From positions 181,032 to 245,031 of the forward strand of contig QAOA01006081.1 in the NCBI GenBank assembly GCA_003255065.1: DNA of 64,000 bases. Reading direction: 5' to 3'. Shown here piece by piece: positions 49,327 through 62,800 of this stretch. Position 1 is the stretch's first letter; every line of letters begins with the position of its first letter. Source of the stretch: Cercis canadensis. Lineage: Eukaryota > Streptophyta > Magnoliopsida > Fabales > Fabaceae. Under the pieces are notes generated by a model. That model searched no databases and was not told the origin of the DNA. It saw nothing but the letters and a program-made list of their open reading frames with translations. Made by a program: the position numbers and the translations under genes.

Positions 49327-52300
49327 ATGGGGTCTATGAACTGGTTGGGTTTCTCTCTGTCCCCTCAAGAGCTTCCATCGCAGGCAGCTGGAAATCAAGA
49401 TCACAGTCAAAGCACCGCCTCTCGCGTGGGCTTCAACTCTGAGGAAATCTCCGGCACTGATGTCTCTGGAGAGTGCTTTGATCTCACTTCTGACACGGCG
49501 GCTCATTCTCTCAACCATCTCCCTCCCTCTTTTGCCATTTTTGAAGCATTCAACAGGAATACTAGTACTAGTACTAGTACTCCTCATAAATATCATAATC
49601 ATACACAAGGTAGTTCCATTGATATATATATCATTAATTCTTTAATTCAATTCCACCAAACCGTAAACTGTTTATTATTTTTCCTTAATTAATTAATTAT
49701 TCATCAACTCTGTCTCTCTTTAATTTATTTTTGGTTCAGATTGGAACATAAGGCTAAAGGGGTTGGAGGACAAGTACAAGAGTAGTGAGAGCAGTGGCAT
49801 GGTAATGGGCAGTTCATACAGTAGCCAAAACCTGGACAAGAGCCAACAAGAGCCTAAACTTGAAAACTTTCTAGGTCAACACTCTTTTGCTGATCATGAT
49901 GATCATCAGGACCACCACGCTACCTCTGCCTCTGTCGGAGATTACATGTTCTCAAACGTCTGTTCCTTACAACTTCCAGCAGATCAGACCGCTGAAACAT
50001 CAAGTGGCGGTGTTGGTGCTAGTAGCTCCATTGGATTGTCCATGATAAAGACATGGCTCAGGAACCAACCAATTACCCCATCACAAAACTCTGACAACAA
50101 CAATACTGATTCCGGTGCCGGTGGCACTAGTACTCAGTCTTTATCGCTTTCTATGAGTAGCAGCTCACCACTAGCCCTCCTTGCGCCCAATGAGAGTTGC
50201 TCATCGGATAACAAGCAACCCACCACCAACTCCACGGGCATTGATACTCAGAGTCAGACCCCATCTATTGATCAGGCTACGCCAAGAAAGTCCATTGACA
50301 CCTTTGGTCAGAGGACTTCCATATACCGTGGCGTAACAAGGTTTTTTTTTTACACTAATTTTTTCATTTCAAGTTTCGTTAATTCATTCACTCAATCTCA
50401 CTTGCCCTCTCCATCCATCGCTGATCGATGATTATTTCATATATATATCATCTGATTATTAATTTTAAGGCTTTTTTTTCTTAATTAGGCATAGGTGGAC
50501 GGGCAGATATGAGGCTCACCTTTGGGATAATAGTTGTAGAAGAGAGGGCCAAACTCGAAAAGGAAGGCAAGGTATACACTGCATGATAATGATACCCATA
50601 CTCCTCTTTCTGCTTTATCAAAATTAATCTCCGTTAATATCTCAAACATGTATGTATCTAAATTTCTTTTCTCTATTTCGTGCATTTCATAATAACATTC
50701 ACAACTGATAAGACGTATTAACGTGTGTTCTTCACCTCCCCTCTCCCTTTCCATGTGTATTAAATCTTCCTTCTTGCCATGGGACTTCCTCAACCTGGTT
50801 TTGCAGTTTATTTGGGTAAGTAAAAAAACATGCTTCTTCCTAATTACTATATATTATAAATTTCCTTTTCTTTTTCTAAGCAGATTATATTGACTGTTAT
50901 CCCATTTTTCCGTGTCTTGCGAGGGACATTTTCAGCCAAAAGAAAGAGAGAAAATCAAAATTGTTCATCGTAATTATTCAATTAAATGTTAATTTTCCTT
51001 ATCTGCAGGTGGTTATGACAAAGAAGAAAAGGCAGCTAGAGCTTATGATTTAGCGGCACTAAAATACTGGGGAACCACCACCACAACAAATTTTCCTGTA
51101 GGTTCATTTTTTATTTCCGTCCCTTCTCTCTTTTTGTTCGTTTGTCGCTTACCCTCAATTTATTGAGGGTTACATTGCATAACTCAAGGTCATGCTGGCA
51201 TTGCCATTGACATGCAACAATAGTGAGTAGGGAAGTTTTCGTCATATGATATTATTTAATATATTGAAAGGCACAGAAAATTGTATTTGTGTCCCATTAC
51301 TGTGAAAAGGTTTCCTCATTTGAAGGGATGCGTATATTTAAAAAATGAAGTTAATTATATGTACATTACGTTATTGGTGTTCTGACTCTGGCGCCAACTA
51401 TCAATGATATCTAGATTAGCAACTATGAAAAAGAGTTGGAAGAAATGAAGCACATGACCAGGCAAGAGTACGTTGCATCATTGAGAAGGTATTTGCAAAT
51501 GCTACTATGGTACACAGCTAATATGCTTTAACTAAATATGGATTATCCATTTGATAATAGAACCACCATAATTTGGGCTCATGCAGGAAGAGTAGCGGGT
51601 TTTCGCGTGGCGCATCCATATATCGAGGAGTGACGAGGTACATTTGACCTGATCCTCAACTATAACTACTAGAATATGCTTAAGTACCTTTAATAATTTT
51701 TTTTTTGGGTAGAATAATAAGTTTATTTTAACTATAACAGAATGAAATTAGTCCATTATATTAAACAGAATGAAATTAGTCCATTATATTATGATTATTA
51801 TAATAATTATTATTATTAGTAATAATATCTTTCATAAAGGTCCTCCTCGGCAATTCACTAGCTCAGTAATGCAAAAAGGACACCATTTTTATTTGTATTG
51901 TATTTTTGTTTATTGCGCTCATGCCTAAACATACGCGTTTATTCAGCCTTGTTTATAAGTTGTTACCATCTGAACTAGAAGACAATTTCTTGATATTGAT
52001 TTGAATGATTTGGTTGCAGACATCACCAACATGGTAGATGGCAAGCTAGGATTGGAAGAGTTGCAGGCAACAAAGATCTCTACTTGGGAACTTTTAGTAA
52101 GCAACTCTGCTTATGTATTATGTGTGTATATATATGCATTGCATGTGTAATTGTGCATATATATATATATATATATATATGAATAATATAACATGTGATT
52201 ATTAATTGTTGCATGCATTAATATTCCTTAACTAATTATAAGTTATTATAAAATGAAGCTGTATCAATCAATTATATTAATTTGTTTAATTTGCAGGCAC

Positions 52301-53177
52301 ACAAGAAGAGGCAGCAGAGGCATACGATATTGCAGCCATAAAGTTCCGAGGGCTGAATGCGGTGACAAACTTCGACATGAACAGATACGACGTGAAGAGC
52401 ATACTGGAGAGCAGCACTTTGCCAATTGGTGGAGCTGCTAAGCGTCTCAAAGAACATGTGGAGCAGCCTGAAATCAGAACGGATCATCATGATCATGACG
52501 ATAATTCCCATGGAAATGGAATCACCACCATCGGCACCAACGTTAACGTCGTCTATGGACATGGACATGGATGGCCTTCTCTTGCGTTCCAATCTCAGCC
52601 TCAGTCTTACACCATGCACTATCCCTATGGATCACAATCACAAAGGCTTTGGTGCAAGCAAGAGCAAGATTCTGATGCCTCTCACTGCCACAGCTTTCAA
52701 GATCTTCATCAACTCCAATTAGGGAGTACCCACAATTTCTTTCAATCTTCTAATTCTGCTACTAGTTTGCACAATATCAATATCATGACTATGGATTCAC
52801 CTGCTAATTCCATGGACAATAGCTGTGGATCTAACTCGGTCATTTATGGTGGGGATCATGGATCAATCGGATATGGAGGCAGTGGCAGTGGCGGCTACAT
52901 GATTCCCATGGCAACTGTCATTGCAAATGATCACGGTAACCAAAACCAAACGTGTAATGGTTTTGCTGATGAAAATGTATTTGGCGCTGCTGATCCTTAT
53001 CATGCTCGCAACTTGTATAATTACTCTTCGGGAGATGTACTAGTTAAGGCTAGCACATACGACCAAGGCAACACTAATTGGGTGCCCACTGCAGTTCCAA
53101 CTCTTGCACCAAGGTCGTCGTCTACCAATATGCCTCTCTGCCCCGGAGCTCCACCTTTCACATTGTTGCATGATTAA
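49327..53177 (+). CDS. BBM: AP2 transcription factor, BABY BOOM/PLETHORA type
   Basis: A nuclear DNA-binding factor of the euANT group, which controls embryo and root-meristem identity. Nine exons, GT-AG and in phase: 49327-49609, 49740-50340, 50489-50571, 50807-50815, 51009-51097, 51415-51488, 51587-51637, 52020-52096 and 52297-53177. They encode 715 aa. Motifs are WLGFSLSP (5-12), EPKLENFLG (132-140) and [13 protein letters not shown] (193-205, typical of BBM). AP2 repeat 1 (about 288-355) starts [20 protein letters not shown]; the linker is at 356-389; AP2 repeat 2 (about 390-456) contains [20 protein letters not shown]. The Ser/His/Asn-rich tail ends PPFTLLHD. Exon 4 is only 9 nt and encodes most of VYL, the conserved micro-exon of AP2-family genes. 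The BBM motif favours BBM over PLT1/2, but the exact orthology needs a tree. No miR172 site was seen. Confidence 0.92.
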
Positions 53178-56100
53178 TGGTATTTCATTTTTATGATAAC
53201 AGATATCATCAGGATGAAGACAAGACAAGACAAGAGAATGAAAGCAAATGATCCATGTTTACATTACTTACTTGCTAATTTTGACTTTTCATTCTTCTTT
53301 CTATCTCTTATATATGAATTAAATAGTTACTAATTCAAGTGATGAAGTGACGTCAAGAAGGAAGATGGGTTCCGTTTAGAATTTAGATCTCTTTCGTTCT
53401 TTAACTTACTGGATTCAGGTTTTATAAGGGTCTGCTCTTGCCTCAAGTTCAGTACAGTCATAACAAATGCTCACTTGCTATGAATTTTTGGAATTTCACT
53501 TGAGAATGTGGCTAAATCCTCGGATCGGATCGAAATTACTTAATTAGTTTCGTGCTATAACACCAGGCTTTGTAATTTTTGTAGTAACGTGGATTATACA
53601 AGGAAAGGACGTGGAGTATTTTCAGCTTTTTATAGTGTGTGTGCATCTGTACTTGTAGTGTGTACGTATACCAATGCGAAATTTGTTTTTCTTCAATTCG
53701 ATCTTAGTCTCATCTTGTAAAGCATGCCTTAACATCTATGTTGCACGGGTGCGGGTACACGTTTCGTCTATGGTACGGGTACGAAACGTGAGTTCGACAA
53801 TTTTTCAAAAAATAGAGTACAAGTACGCCACATGTAAAAAATATCAACCATTAATCCTTAGTAAATAAATAACAACTAACTAGTATTAAGTATTAACCCA
53901 AAATATAAATTATCAATTAAAATTCTAGCAATACAGACAAGTTAATTAAAAAGAATTGGGGGTGGAGAATTGGGGCACAGACCAAACGGCATCGTTTTCC
54001 CACATCAGGACCTGCATTGCTTGACAAAAACGGCGTCGTTCCACTCAACTTCAATTATTGGCCCCCCAGAACGATGTCGTATCAAATGACTGGCTTTTTA
54101 CAAACGTTTCGAATGTGTTTTTTTTTTTTACACGTTTCGAAGCGGAAAAATAAAAATAAAAAATGAAGTTTTTGCATTTCCTCTGCCTGGTACGTGTTTT
54201 GCGTTTCGGCCCCGTCCCCAAAATGGGGACGTGCCATTTTCCCACGTTTCAGTGCTTCGAAGCTTAACATAAACTACTGGGGTGATAAATTAATGTCTTA
54301 GAAATTCCTTGTCATTGTTCAGTTTCATAAATATATAATTATATATACATCATTTCAAAGATGCAACACAATGAGCTTGATTACATGGGTGTTAAGATTT
54401 ATTTAGCTTATGTAAAAATGCTTTCCCTCATGCTCTCTTTTGTGTGGTGAAAGCTTAGTGATATAAAAACACCTACAGCTTTATAATGACACTGTGAAGA
54501 TACTCCAATTTAATATTAATTGGGACAATTCCAGCTAGTTTAGTATTTAAATTTTTTTATAGATAAATAAAGCTAATTTTTTAAATAATTTAGTATTTAA
54601 TTACTAATAATTAATATGCGTTCTTATATATGCTTCATTTATTTATTTATAATTCATGAAAAGGTCGTATGAATAATGAAACCTATTTTGTGAAGTTGGG
54701 CATTTAATTCTAAATATGTTACATATACACTTTTTTTTTGTGATTTATCATTTATTTATTTGTTTTTTTTTTGGGATGAAAGTGTTTATTTATTAATTAA
54801 GAGTTTTACTTCAATAAAATATCTTTCAGTCATAAGATTAATATGTTCACTCCCTTTACTAATTTTGAATCTTTTTTAACTATAAATATAATTGTTATTT
54901 ACCTAACTAAAAAAAAAGTATCTATTTATCAATTAAAAAGATGTGCACTTCATAATAACAAAAATAATTCAAATCTCAATGAAAAATGCACAATAATCCT
55001 CAACCTCTTATTTTCAACTTCTTTTTGTCCCTAGACACCTAGAAGTGGTACAGATTATTGTCTATTATAAGCAATAAGTTACAGAACATGGGTCTATACA
55101 GGCAATATGTATGCCTGTGTAGCTCATTCAAAATTATATAAAGAAAAATCCTTGCTAAAATTAATTAGATCTATGCATTTGTTTGGCATCAACTACATAA
55201 CATTTAATAATTCTTTTGAGTATTGACCACTGATGCTATCATGCATTCATTAAGAAAAGAACAAAGTGAATATTTTTTTCTCCCTTTGGCCCTTTCTTCA
55301 ATAGTTATTCATTCATATTCTCATGCAGATAATAAATAAGATATAAATTATAATAATGAATGAAAACCGAGGAGGGTAAATATATATTCAAACTTGAAAG
55401 AGTAAACTCCAGTGGGAACTGGGATTGCCTCGGAGAAATCAGCGGAGCACCCGTGCCTCCTTGGAAAGAAGACCTATTAATCAATGTTAATTAATAGCCA
55501 TCTTTCTCTCTCTACATCGCTTCGTTGCAGGATTTCACCCTTATCCATGCACAAACCCTCTCTCTTAACCGAAGAGATTTCCAAGAAAAGTGAACTTTGT
55601 TAAAGTATATATAATAGGTCGCAACCCTTGCCCTACTTTTTGTTCCCATGCTCTGTCTCTGTATTTTAATCTAACCCAAAGTTTTTGCATTGCATGAGTA
55701 TTCGTTAACCCGGCCTCCGTAAAATTTGCCCCCTCTGTATCTGTGTTTCTGTCTGAGTGATATATGGAACCACAAAATTGCGGACTTAAATGTTTCTCTT
55801 TTTTTTTTTTTTTTGGGATGTAGTGAAGAGGAAGAGGAAGAGGAAGAGGAAGAAAGAGATGGGATTTGCCTCCGTTTATTAAAATTGAAAAAAACAAAAA
55901 AAGAAGAATGAGAGAGAGAAAGAGTTGGAAATGTCCAATATTATAAAACTGCATGCTTCATGTGCGCCAGTGTCTGTCCCTTATTAATTATCTCAAATAG
56001 AATCCCTCTCATAAGCTAACAAGCTCTAGGAATGCTCATTCCCGTCTTTTTCTTGGGGTTCATATTAATTAATTTATCAAACCCGAAGCCCTAGAATTGA

Positions 56101-58128
56101 GCTTGTGGAAACTCTGTTTGGGATTTAAACCTTTTTGACTTTGACCACCCTTCTTTGTAACTCCTTCACATCAATCTCAATAAAGAATTAGCAATGATAC
56201 ATAATTATTTTCTTCATAAATAACAAGCAAGTCGACAAGAGTGAGTCGTGACTCGTACCATACCATTTATTTCTTCAACCAGGGGAGTTTATGGTTAGAG
56301 TAAATTATATTAATTTTCGACGTTTAAGAAACTTATATTCACACCTTTTCTTAATTTAAAATTAATTATACAAAGATCGCTCATTTGTTAACAGTGTTAA
56401 ATGTTTGTATGAAATGATCAAATTGTTCTATATCTTATTGTAAACCATAGCTTTTCTCCTAAAATATTTATTTATTTGAAACTGAATACTCTATAAGTAT
56501 AAAGAAAAAAAAAATTCAAATCTATCTTCTTCTCAATATTGGAGAAGGTTTATAATTTGAGGATAAATGTCACATAATATTAACATCTTATTATTTATTT
56601 CTATTACGAAGAAAGAACATTATATAATTTTTTTGAGCGAAATATAATTTTAAACTATATGAAATGTAGACTTCTTAAACTTTAAGAGGATCAATATAAT
56701 TTATTATTATTAATTTATAATCATTAGCTAAAAGGAAAAGATGCGGGTACTACTAAATTATAGTGTCTTTGTTTTGTATCCATATGTAGGCAGTAGGCAC
56801 CCAATTCTATGACCTAAGTTCATCTATTTCTCAGTTCTCCCCATTTTGGCTTAGCCTGTGTTGTTCTTTTGAGTGTGACTTAAGGTGGCTTTCTTCCACG
56901 TGTCCTCCTTTTTTCACTATTTTTACACCATCTTTACTGATTACTTTTCCGCACTATTTTAGAATTTTAAGAGTAGCTGTAGATGAGACGAAATTTCGTC
57001 TTGGGTGCCCACTTGCACATGTTAAGTGGATATGATCATTTTTTGGTTTCGGTGGATAAAAAAAAAAAAAGGACGCTTTTCGCATTTTTATAAGATTTAT
57101 TTGAGAGTTGAAAAAAACAAAAAGAATTGAAAAAATGGGAGAATTTTTTTTTTTGTTTGGATTATTAAAATAAGAAAAAAAATTATAATTTTATAATTTA
57201 TTTATAAAATAAATATATTTAATATAAAATTTAATAATGTGATTCATTTTTTTATATATAAAATATAGTATATTTCTCTCTATTAATTAATTAATTACTT
57301 TTTTAAAAATAATGTTGCAATTCATTTATTATTATTATTATTATATATTAAATAATTTAAAAATAAATAAAACTATGTAATAAAGTTGTAACAGTAGTAT
57401 TATTTTTTTAATTTTATTTAATACAGTTAAATGAACACCTGTTAAATCAAAGTTAGCCAGCCATAGTAAGGTTGTAACGGGAAAATAATTAATTAACGAG
57501 TCAATTTAGCCAAGAAAAAAAAGTGTTCCATTTCACGATTTTTTCGTTTTGAAATAACTTTTAAATTATTTTTTTTATATTGTTAAACCGATAACTTCAA
57601 GGAAGTAAACTGGGTTCGTACTTCATAGACTTGGAGTAAGTTAATTTTGTTTACTTCTTCCTTTTTTTTTTTTTATCATAGTTAATTTTATTTACTTGGC
57701 AAAAACAAAAAAAAAATAGAGATATAATAATAAACTACTCATATTTCTTTTTTAAACTCCTCAAATTGAGGAAACACAAAAATGAAAACAAAAAAAGAAT
57801 AAAATATTTGAAATTTTGATTTTTTTTTTTGTTTAATTTTAAATTCCTAACAAGACACATTTACTTATTTTCTTCTTTTTTTTTCTTCTCATTTTTCTTT
57901 AATTTTAACTCTCAAACAGGGCACCAATAACTTGCACACACGACACTCTGACCAATTACAGCTGAATCAAACTAACAGTATTGATGAAGTGAATAGGTAC
58001 CTATGCTTCCTTTTTTCTGAACATATCCAATTGGAACCTTGACATGCGCAAGGTTTAGTACCAGTGACCCAAATTTTTTGAAAAATTATTCGAGGATTAC
58101 TCCCTTAGTGGTGTCGTTGTTACCCTAA
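53178..58128. other. Long AT-rich intergenic region
   Basis: Nearly 5 kb with no recognisable gene. A GC-richer block at about 53730-54266 is a possible transposon remnant. A GAGGAA repeat lies at about 55828-55851 and several poly(T)/poly(A) runs occur. The remainder is AT-rich, with only short frames in low-complexity sequence. Confidence 0.5.
53730..54266. mobile_element. Possible decayed DNA-transposon remnant
   Basis: This block is markedly richer in GC than its surroundings. It opens with TATGTTGCACGGGTGCGGGT and ends before a complementary-looking TTCGAAGCTTAACATAAAC. Repeated ACGTTTCG/CGAAACGT units lie near both ends (53758, 53783, 54102, 54131, 54241). Three variants of ACGGCGTCGTT lie in the middle (53984-53998, 54027-54040, 54069-54080). 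The ends suggest an inverted-repeat element, but they are imperfect and I found no target duplication. Confidence 0.35.
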
Positions 58129-59562
58129 GGTGGTATTTGGTATAGAGAATCCTATTGCCTGAGAATCCTTATTTTCTTGGGAATAGGATTCTTAAGAATG
58201 AAATTATTGAGAAAGTTGATATTTTCATGTTTGGTTATCACTCAATTTTTCGGGGAATGTTTGGTTAACACTCTCTCTCTCCCACTGATATCATCCAACA
58301 TCGGTGAATGCTCCGCAAACAAACCCTTCTTCACCTTCACAAAAGCAATGCAGGCAAGGTAGAGATACTCATTCCAAAAATTATCCAATATATCCTCATT
58401 ATGAATCGACTTGGGCTTCTAGCCACACTCATAGCAAAGCAACCCCTTTCAAAACTGCTTCGAAGATTTTTTTTTTTTTTGTCCTTCACTGAATTATTCA
58501 TAAGCCAAGCACTTTTTAAAAAACATCAACGCACACACCATAAGAGTGAAATGATCAATCATTAACACCCAAGAGAAGGCTTCTTCTCACTAACCCACAA
58601 CTATTTCAAATTTCTAGTGGTATCTATTAGCGGTTCTTTTCTTTTTCCAATTTCATGAAATTTGTTCTGGGTTTTGTTTCTTTCCAGGTGGCTGTTTTGC
58701 AAAATTCTGCAAAGATGAATGATCTGATGACGAATTCGTTCTTAAGTTATGTTGAACTGAAGAAACAGGCACAAAAGGGCCTTGAAGCCGATCTTGACAT
58801 TGAAGCAGGGAAACTCAACCCCATAGAAGACCAGAACCTATCTCTGTTCTTTCAAGAAGTTGACGCGATCAAGGCTGAAATGGAAGAGATTACCAATCTC
58901 TTATTTGATCTTCTACACCTGAATGAAGAGACAAAATCAATCCAATATATCATCATTATGAATCGACTTGGGCTTCATATACTTGTGGTCGATCAACTGG
59001 GATGCCCCAAATATAAACGGAAGAAAGTGGTAGTCATCAAGACCCCAAACTCCGTGTGATCCTGCAGGCTCCAAGGAATAAACCAACTATAACTTTCTCA
59101 TCAGTTCTAAATACTTGACAAAGATTCTGGCCACCGAAGCTTGGTAATCTTCCTTTTTGATCAGCTCCAATCTCGCGAGGCAATATAGCCAGGTAGCAAA
59201 ATTAGTCTCATGACCAGTACCGTAATCTCGATGGTTGCTGAATAAATATGGTCAAGAAGGAAGCGGAGCATCAAGGACTTGCTGCTTTCGACCAATCGAC
59301 TATGCCAGGTTTTAGATGAAAGAAGAAGCGAGAAACCCGGAGGCCCGGCACTGGGCGCTGCGAACCCAGCGCTTAGCGTTGGCACCTCTATTCTCAAAAA
59401 AGTTGGATTCCCACCTCAAGAGGTGGGTAATTTTTTTTCTATTTTGTGTGCAAATTTCATTCCCGGGAATAATTTTGTAACTCTTGCACCAAACATGGGA
59501 AACTTTTATTCCCTTCTCACTTTCCCAAGAATCTTAAAACTTTCCTCATACCAAACACCACC
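58129..59562 (+). mobile_element. PIF/Harbinger-like element carrying a syntaxin exon
   Basis: The left end GGTGGTATTTGGTAT (58129) and the complement of the right end GGTGGTGTTTGGTAT (ending 59562) match at 14 of 15 positions. Both sides are flanked by the trinucleotide TAA (58126-58128 and 59563-59565), the TWA-type target duplication typical of PIF/Harbinger and Tourist elements. The 1434-bp interior has no transposase. It contains a piece of a host syntaxin gene at 58715-58939, a 37-bp direct repeat, and a GC-richer block at 59161-59400 of unknown origin. It is therefore a non-autonomous gene-capturing element. Confidence 0.7.
58715..58939 (+). pseudogene. Captured SYP112-type syntaxin fragment (N-terminal 75 codons)
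   Basis: Encodes MNDLMTNSFLSYVELKKQAQ followed by an acidic helix with FFQEVDAIKAEMEEITNLLF and ending NEETKS. This is the N-terminus and start of the Habc domain of plant plasma-membrane/cytokinesis Qa-SNAREs (SYP1 group, closest to SYP112 by memory). The rest of the Habc, the SNARE motif and the membrane anchor are absent. Downstream the frame runs into unrelated transposon sequence and stops at 59059. About 30 bp of parental 5' sequence including a 3' splice acceptor-like TTTCCAG precedes the ATG. It is unlikely to be functional; a transcript could still be made. Confidence 0.75.
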
Positions 59563-59857
59563 TAACTTCTTTAGGTGTAGACATTTCATAGAGTCGTATT
59601 GGAGTAGCTATGGTTAAATTTTGGTCTCATTTCCACAATGGTCTGCGTGTACTTCGCTGGCAGCAACTCACCCCGTATAATAACACATAAGAGTAGCTAT
59701 GAACCTGTAACTCTTCTGAAATTCATTTGGTATTCAATGGATATTGATCAAAGGTTTGAAGTTCATTCATGAGTAACCTGTAACATACATAAGGGGGTAC
59801 CTTGAGTTGCTGCAGGCGATAAAAAGGGTTTTGCTCTTAACTTTTAGAAAGAAACTT

Positions 59858-62800
59858 CTATAGGATCACAGGCTTAATCGGACCAGCATGTGCCACTTTT
59901 GAAGTCTTGGATTGCTTGCTCAGCATGTGCTCAACGCCCAACCATTTTTGGATAAGTTGAAATACTCTGTTGTCTCGTAACAGTCCACGGTGAGTAGCGG
60001 TAACTCCTACTCTTTCAGCTGCTGGAAGTCCATCAGCCTGCGATTGGGAGGAATTTAAACCTTCATAAATAAGTTTCACTACATTACAAAAATATAGCGT
60101 AAGCAACTATTATCAGAAAATAAACGTCGCATTTATATTATCAATTAAGCATCATACATGTCCCCAGAATGCATCCATTTTCAACATCCTGTATACAACA
60201 ACACTTAGAATGGCATGCATAAACGGTTTTAGCATTATTGTGCTTCACATTATTAAATTTTCTTCATCAAATCTTATAAACTAGCAATTAGTGAATGGGC
60301 ACCAATGGGGAGAAGGTGCAATAGATAGTATACAACACTGACCGGCTAAAATTCATTTGTTCCTTGATGAATAAATAAGCTAATCTTATATACATACCAC
60401 CATACCTTTATCATGTTCCTATTATTTAGCCTTAATGCTATGTCCAAAGCATGGAAGAAGGTTTCAAATTGCTACAGCTAAGTAAATACATAATAAATGA
60501 AAGATCAAATAGATCACCTTAGCTGATTCGGCAGGAACTGTCCCATCTCCATCAACATATGAATATTGAGGCTGCAAACAGACAAGTGAAGTAAGTTACA
60601 GAAAGCGAGTGGATCTAACGCCTGTGTATTTTGTGCAACTTTATGAATTCAACCATTTCAAAGCTCACTCAAGGTGATGGCCAAAAAGAAAAAAAGAAAG
60701 ATCACTCAAGGTGTTTAGTTTGTCAGTAACTAATCATGGATATGACTAATGCCATGGTAATCCTTACAAGTAAATAAATACAGTGCACCATTTAATGTTC
60801 CATGTGAAAATGTAATGAGGGTTTGGTATAATATCAATAAATAGATATTTTTGAGGCTAAGTACCAAAATTACCATGAAATCAAATCCTAACCGTATAAA
60901 GTTAAAATTTCATGTTTGATTGCCTCATTGGTTCATCAATTTATTACGACTAAGGTTACGCTATATGTTTCATAGTTTAATTCTCAAAGCTACCTCATGA
61001 CATGGATCACCTATTATCAAAAGTAGAAGCTACGGATCTCCAGCAGTCAGCTGTAAATTTGAATTTAAACAAATTTACACAATGCTCCTAATTGCACTTT
61101 TTTTTTTTTTTTTTTNAATTGCACTTTCTTTTTTTTTTTCAATGGGCAACACCAATTTTAAGACGGAGGGAGCTCTGACTTATTGTTTAATATACATATT
61201 TGAAATAAAGGACTTCCTAGGCCTCAATTTAAGGATTAAGGAAAATTCTTTTAGCCTCTAACATGAAGATTAGAAAAAGGCCTCATATCAATGAGCTTTT
61301 TTGAGAACAAAAATGACATGTTCTCCATTAATGACCTTCATCTTTAACACCTACGAGACTTTTGATATCCAAGATATAGAAGTATCTCACCATTGTGTGA
61401 CATATTTCAGATAAGTCCTCTATTGGAGATTCTTCCGAGCCATAGCTGCATAGGCACAGACATGTAAAATGGCAGACGTAATAATAGTATATAATTTCCT
61501 CTGAACATTGTGCAGACGGTGCGGGTAAACTTTCTTGAGAACAAACTCAATTCATGAAGCCTAAATGATGCAAAAAATATTATCCTCCTTGCATGGGCTA
61601 AAACTATGAAAAAAGGGTTTTGATATTTGACTAAAAACAGGACCAGGGACCAAGACTTCAGTGGTCCAGCTAATAAAGAAAGTTCATAATAGAAAATATT
61701 GCATATAAGGGACTAAATAATTCATATCAAAGTTAAAAGGAGGACAAGCATCCCAAAATCTATACTGTCAAGTGATCCAGTTTCTTTCAGAACTTCCCAT
61801 CCCACAACCTAATTTAATATTTTCTTTTATAGTTCATAGAAAGTAGTTCAAAGCCATTCCTGTCCTAGCTAAGAACAATTAAATTACATACCAAACATCA
61901 AAAGGCGTGTCAAATGATGTCCCATAAATGTTATAGAAGTGGACATCATCTGGCAGTTTAGCATCACACATAACTTGACGAGTTCCAGCAGCCCATTTGA
62001 GGATAGCAAAGTTGAAGGGCAGTGCTATTATTTCCCCATCATAATTTAGCTGCAAAAATAACAGTGGTAAGCCCTTGGTATGAGAAGAGGAGAGGGGGGG
62101 AATTACAAAGATATAGCTACAACTGCATTCAGAAATTTCAGCCCGACCTGGAAGGATAATTTTTGTTTATATGAGGAGAGAAACCTATAGAGCTTAACTT
62201 CTAGTGCAAGATTTAATAATATGTCTTGTATGGTTTTCATTATTAGCACAAGTCTTTCTGTTGGGATCAAAAGATAAAATTCACATCAGGGCGGTCGTTT
62301 AATCTTTTTTTAAAAAATAAATAAATAAAATTGGGTCAAGACGATCAATAACAGGCAACAACTTCCTTCTCCCTTGTGCTGAACCAGACCCTGCCTTTAT
62401 TAAACAGGTAAGCCACATGAGTTACAACCATGCGTAAAGGCCAGTTGCACAATGGTATATAGTCCATATCATAAGGATCTGGTAGCAACCAGGCAAGTGC
62501 TTAGCTTCAACCATGAACCTTGAACTGTAACTATTATTTATTTCCACTATGAAATTGAGTAATCATTAAAAGATCATTCCTATATTATGTACTAAAAAAC
62601 AAACCAATAAAAAAGTACAGACTACATAACATACACCCCCCCCCCCCCNTCCCCAAAAAAAAAAAAAAAATTGCCTAATCATCATCCTTGTAACAAAAAT
62701 TCCCATAGATCCAACATGCTCCATTCACATAAAAATATCTGACATAAAGAATCAGGCAAAGATTGCATGATGCAAAACGACAGTTTCAAGGTAGATGACA

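Noticed and set aside
50485..50793. 102-codon antisense frame in the BBM gene
   Set aside because: Covers exon 3 and intron 3 of BBM on the opposite strand, with no similarity to known proteins.
52272..52619. 115-codon antisense frame in BBM exon 9
   Set aside because: Mirror of the His/Asp-rich coding sequence in the last exon; a composition effect.
54051..54270. Two overlapping antisense frames of about 60 codons
   Set aside because: Translation of the probable transposon remnant; the two frames contradict each other and match no family.
55565..55954. 129-codon minus-strand frame
   Set aside because: Runs through a poly-pyrimidine/GAGGAA repeat that creates a Leu/Pro-rich pseudo-protein; no other coding evidence.
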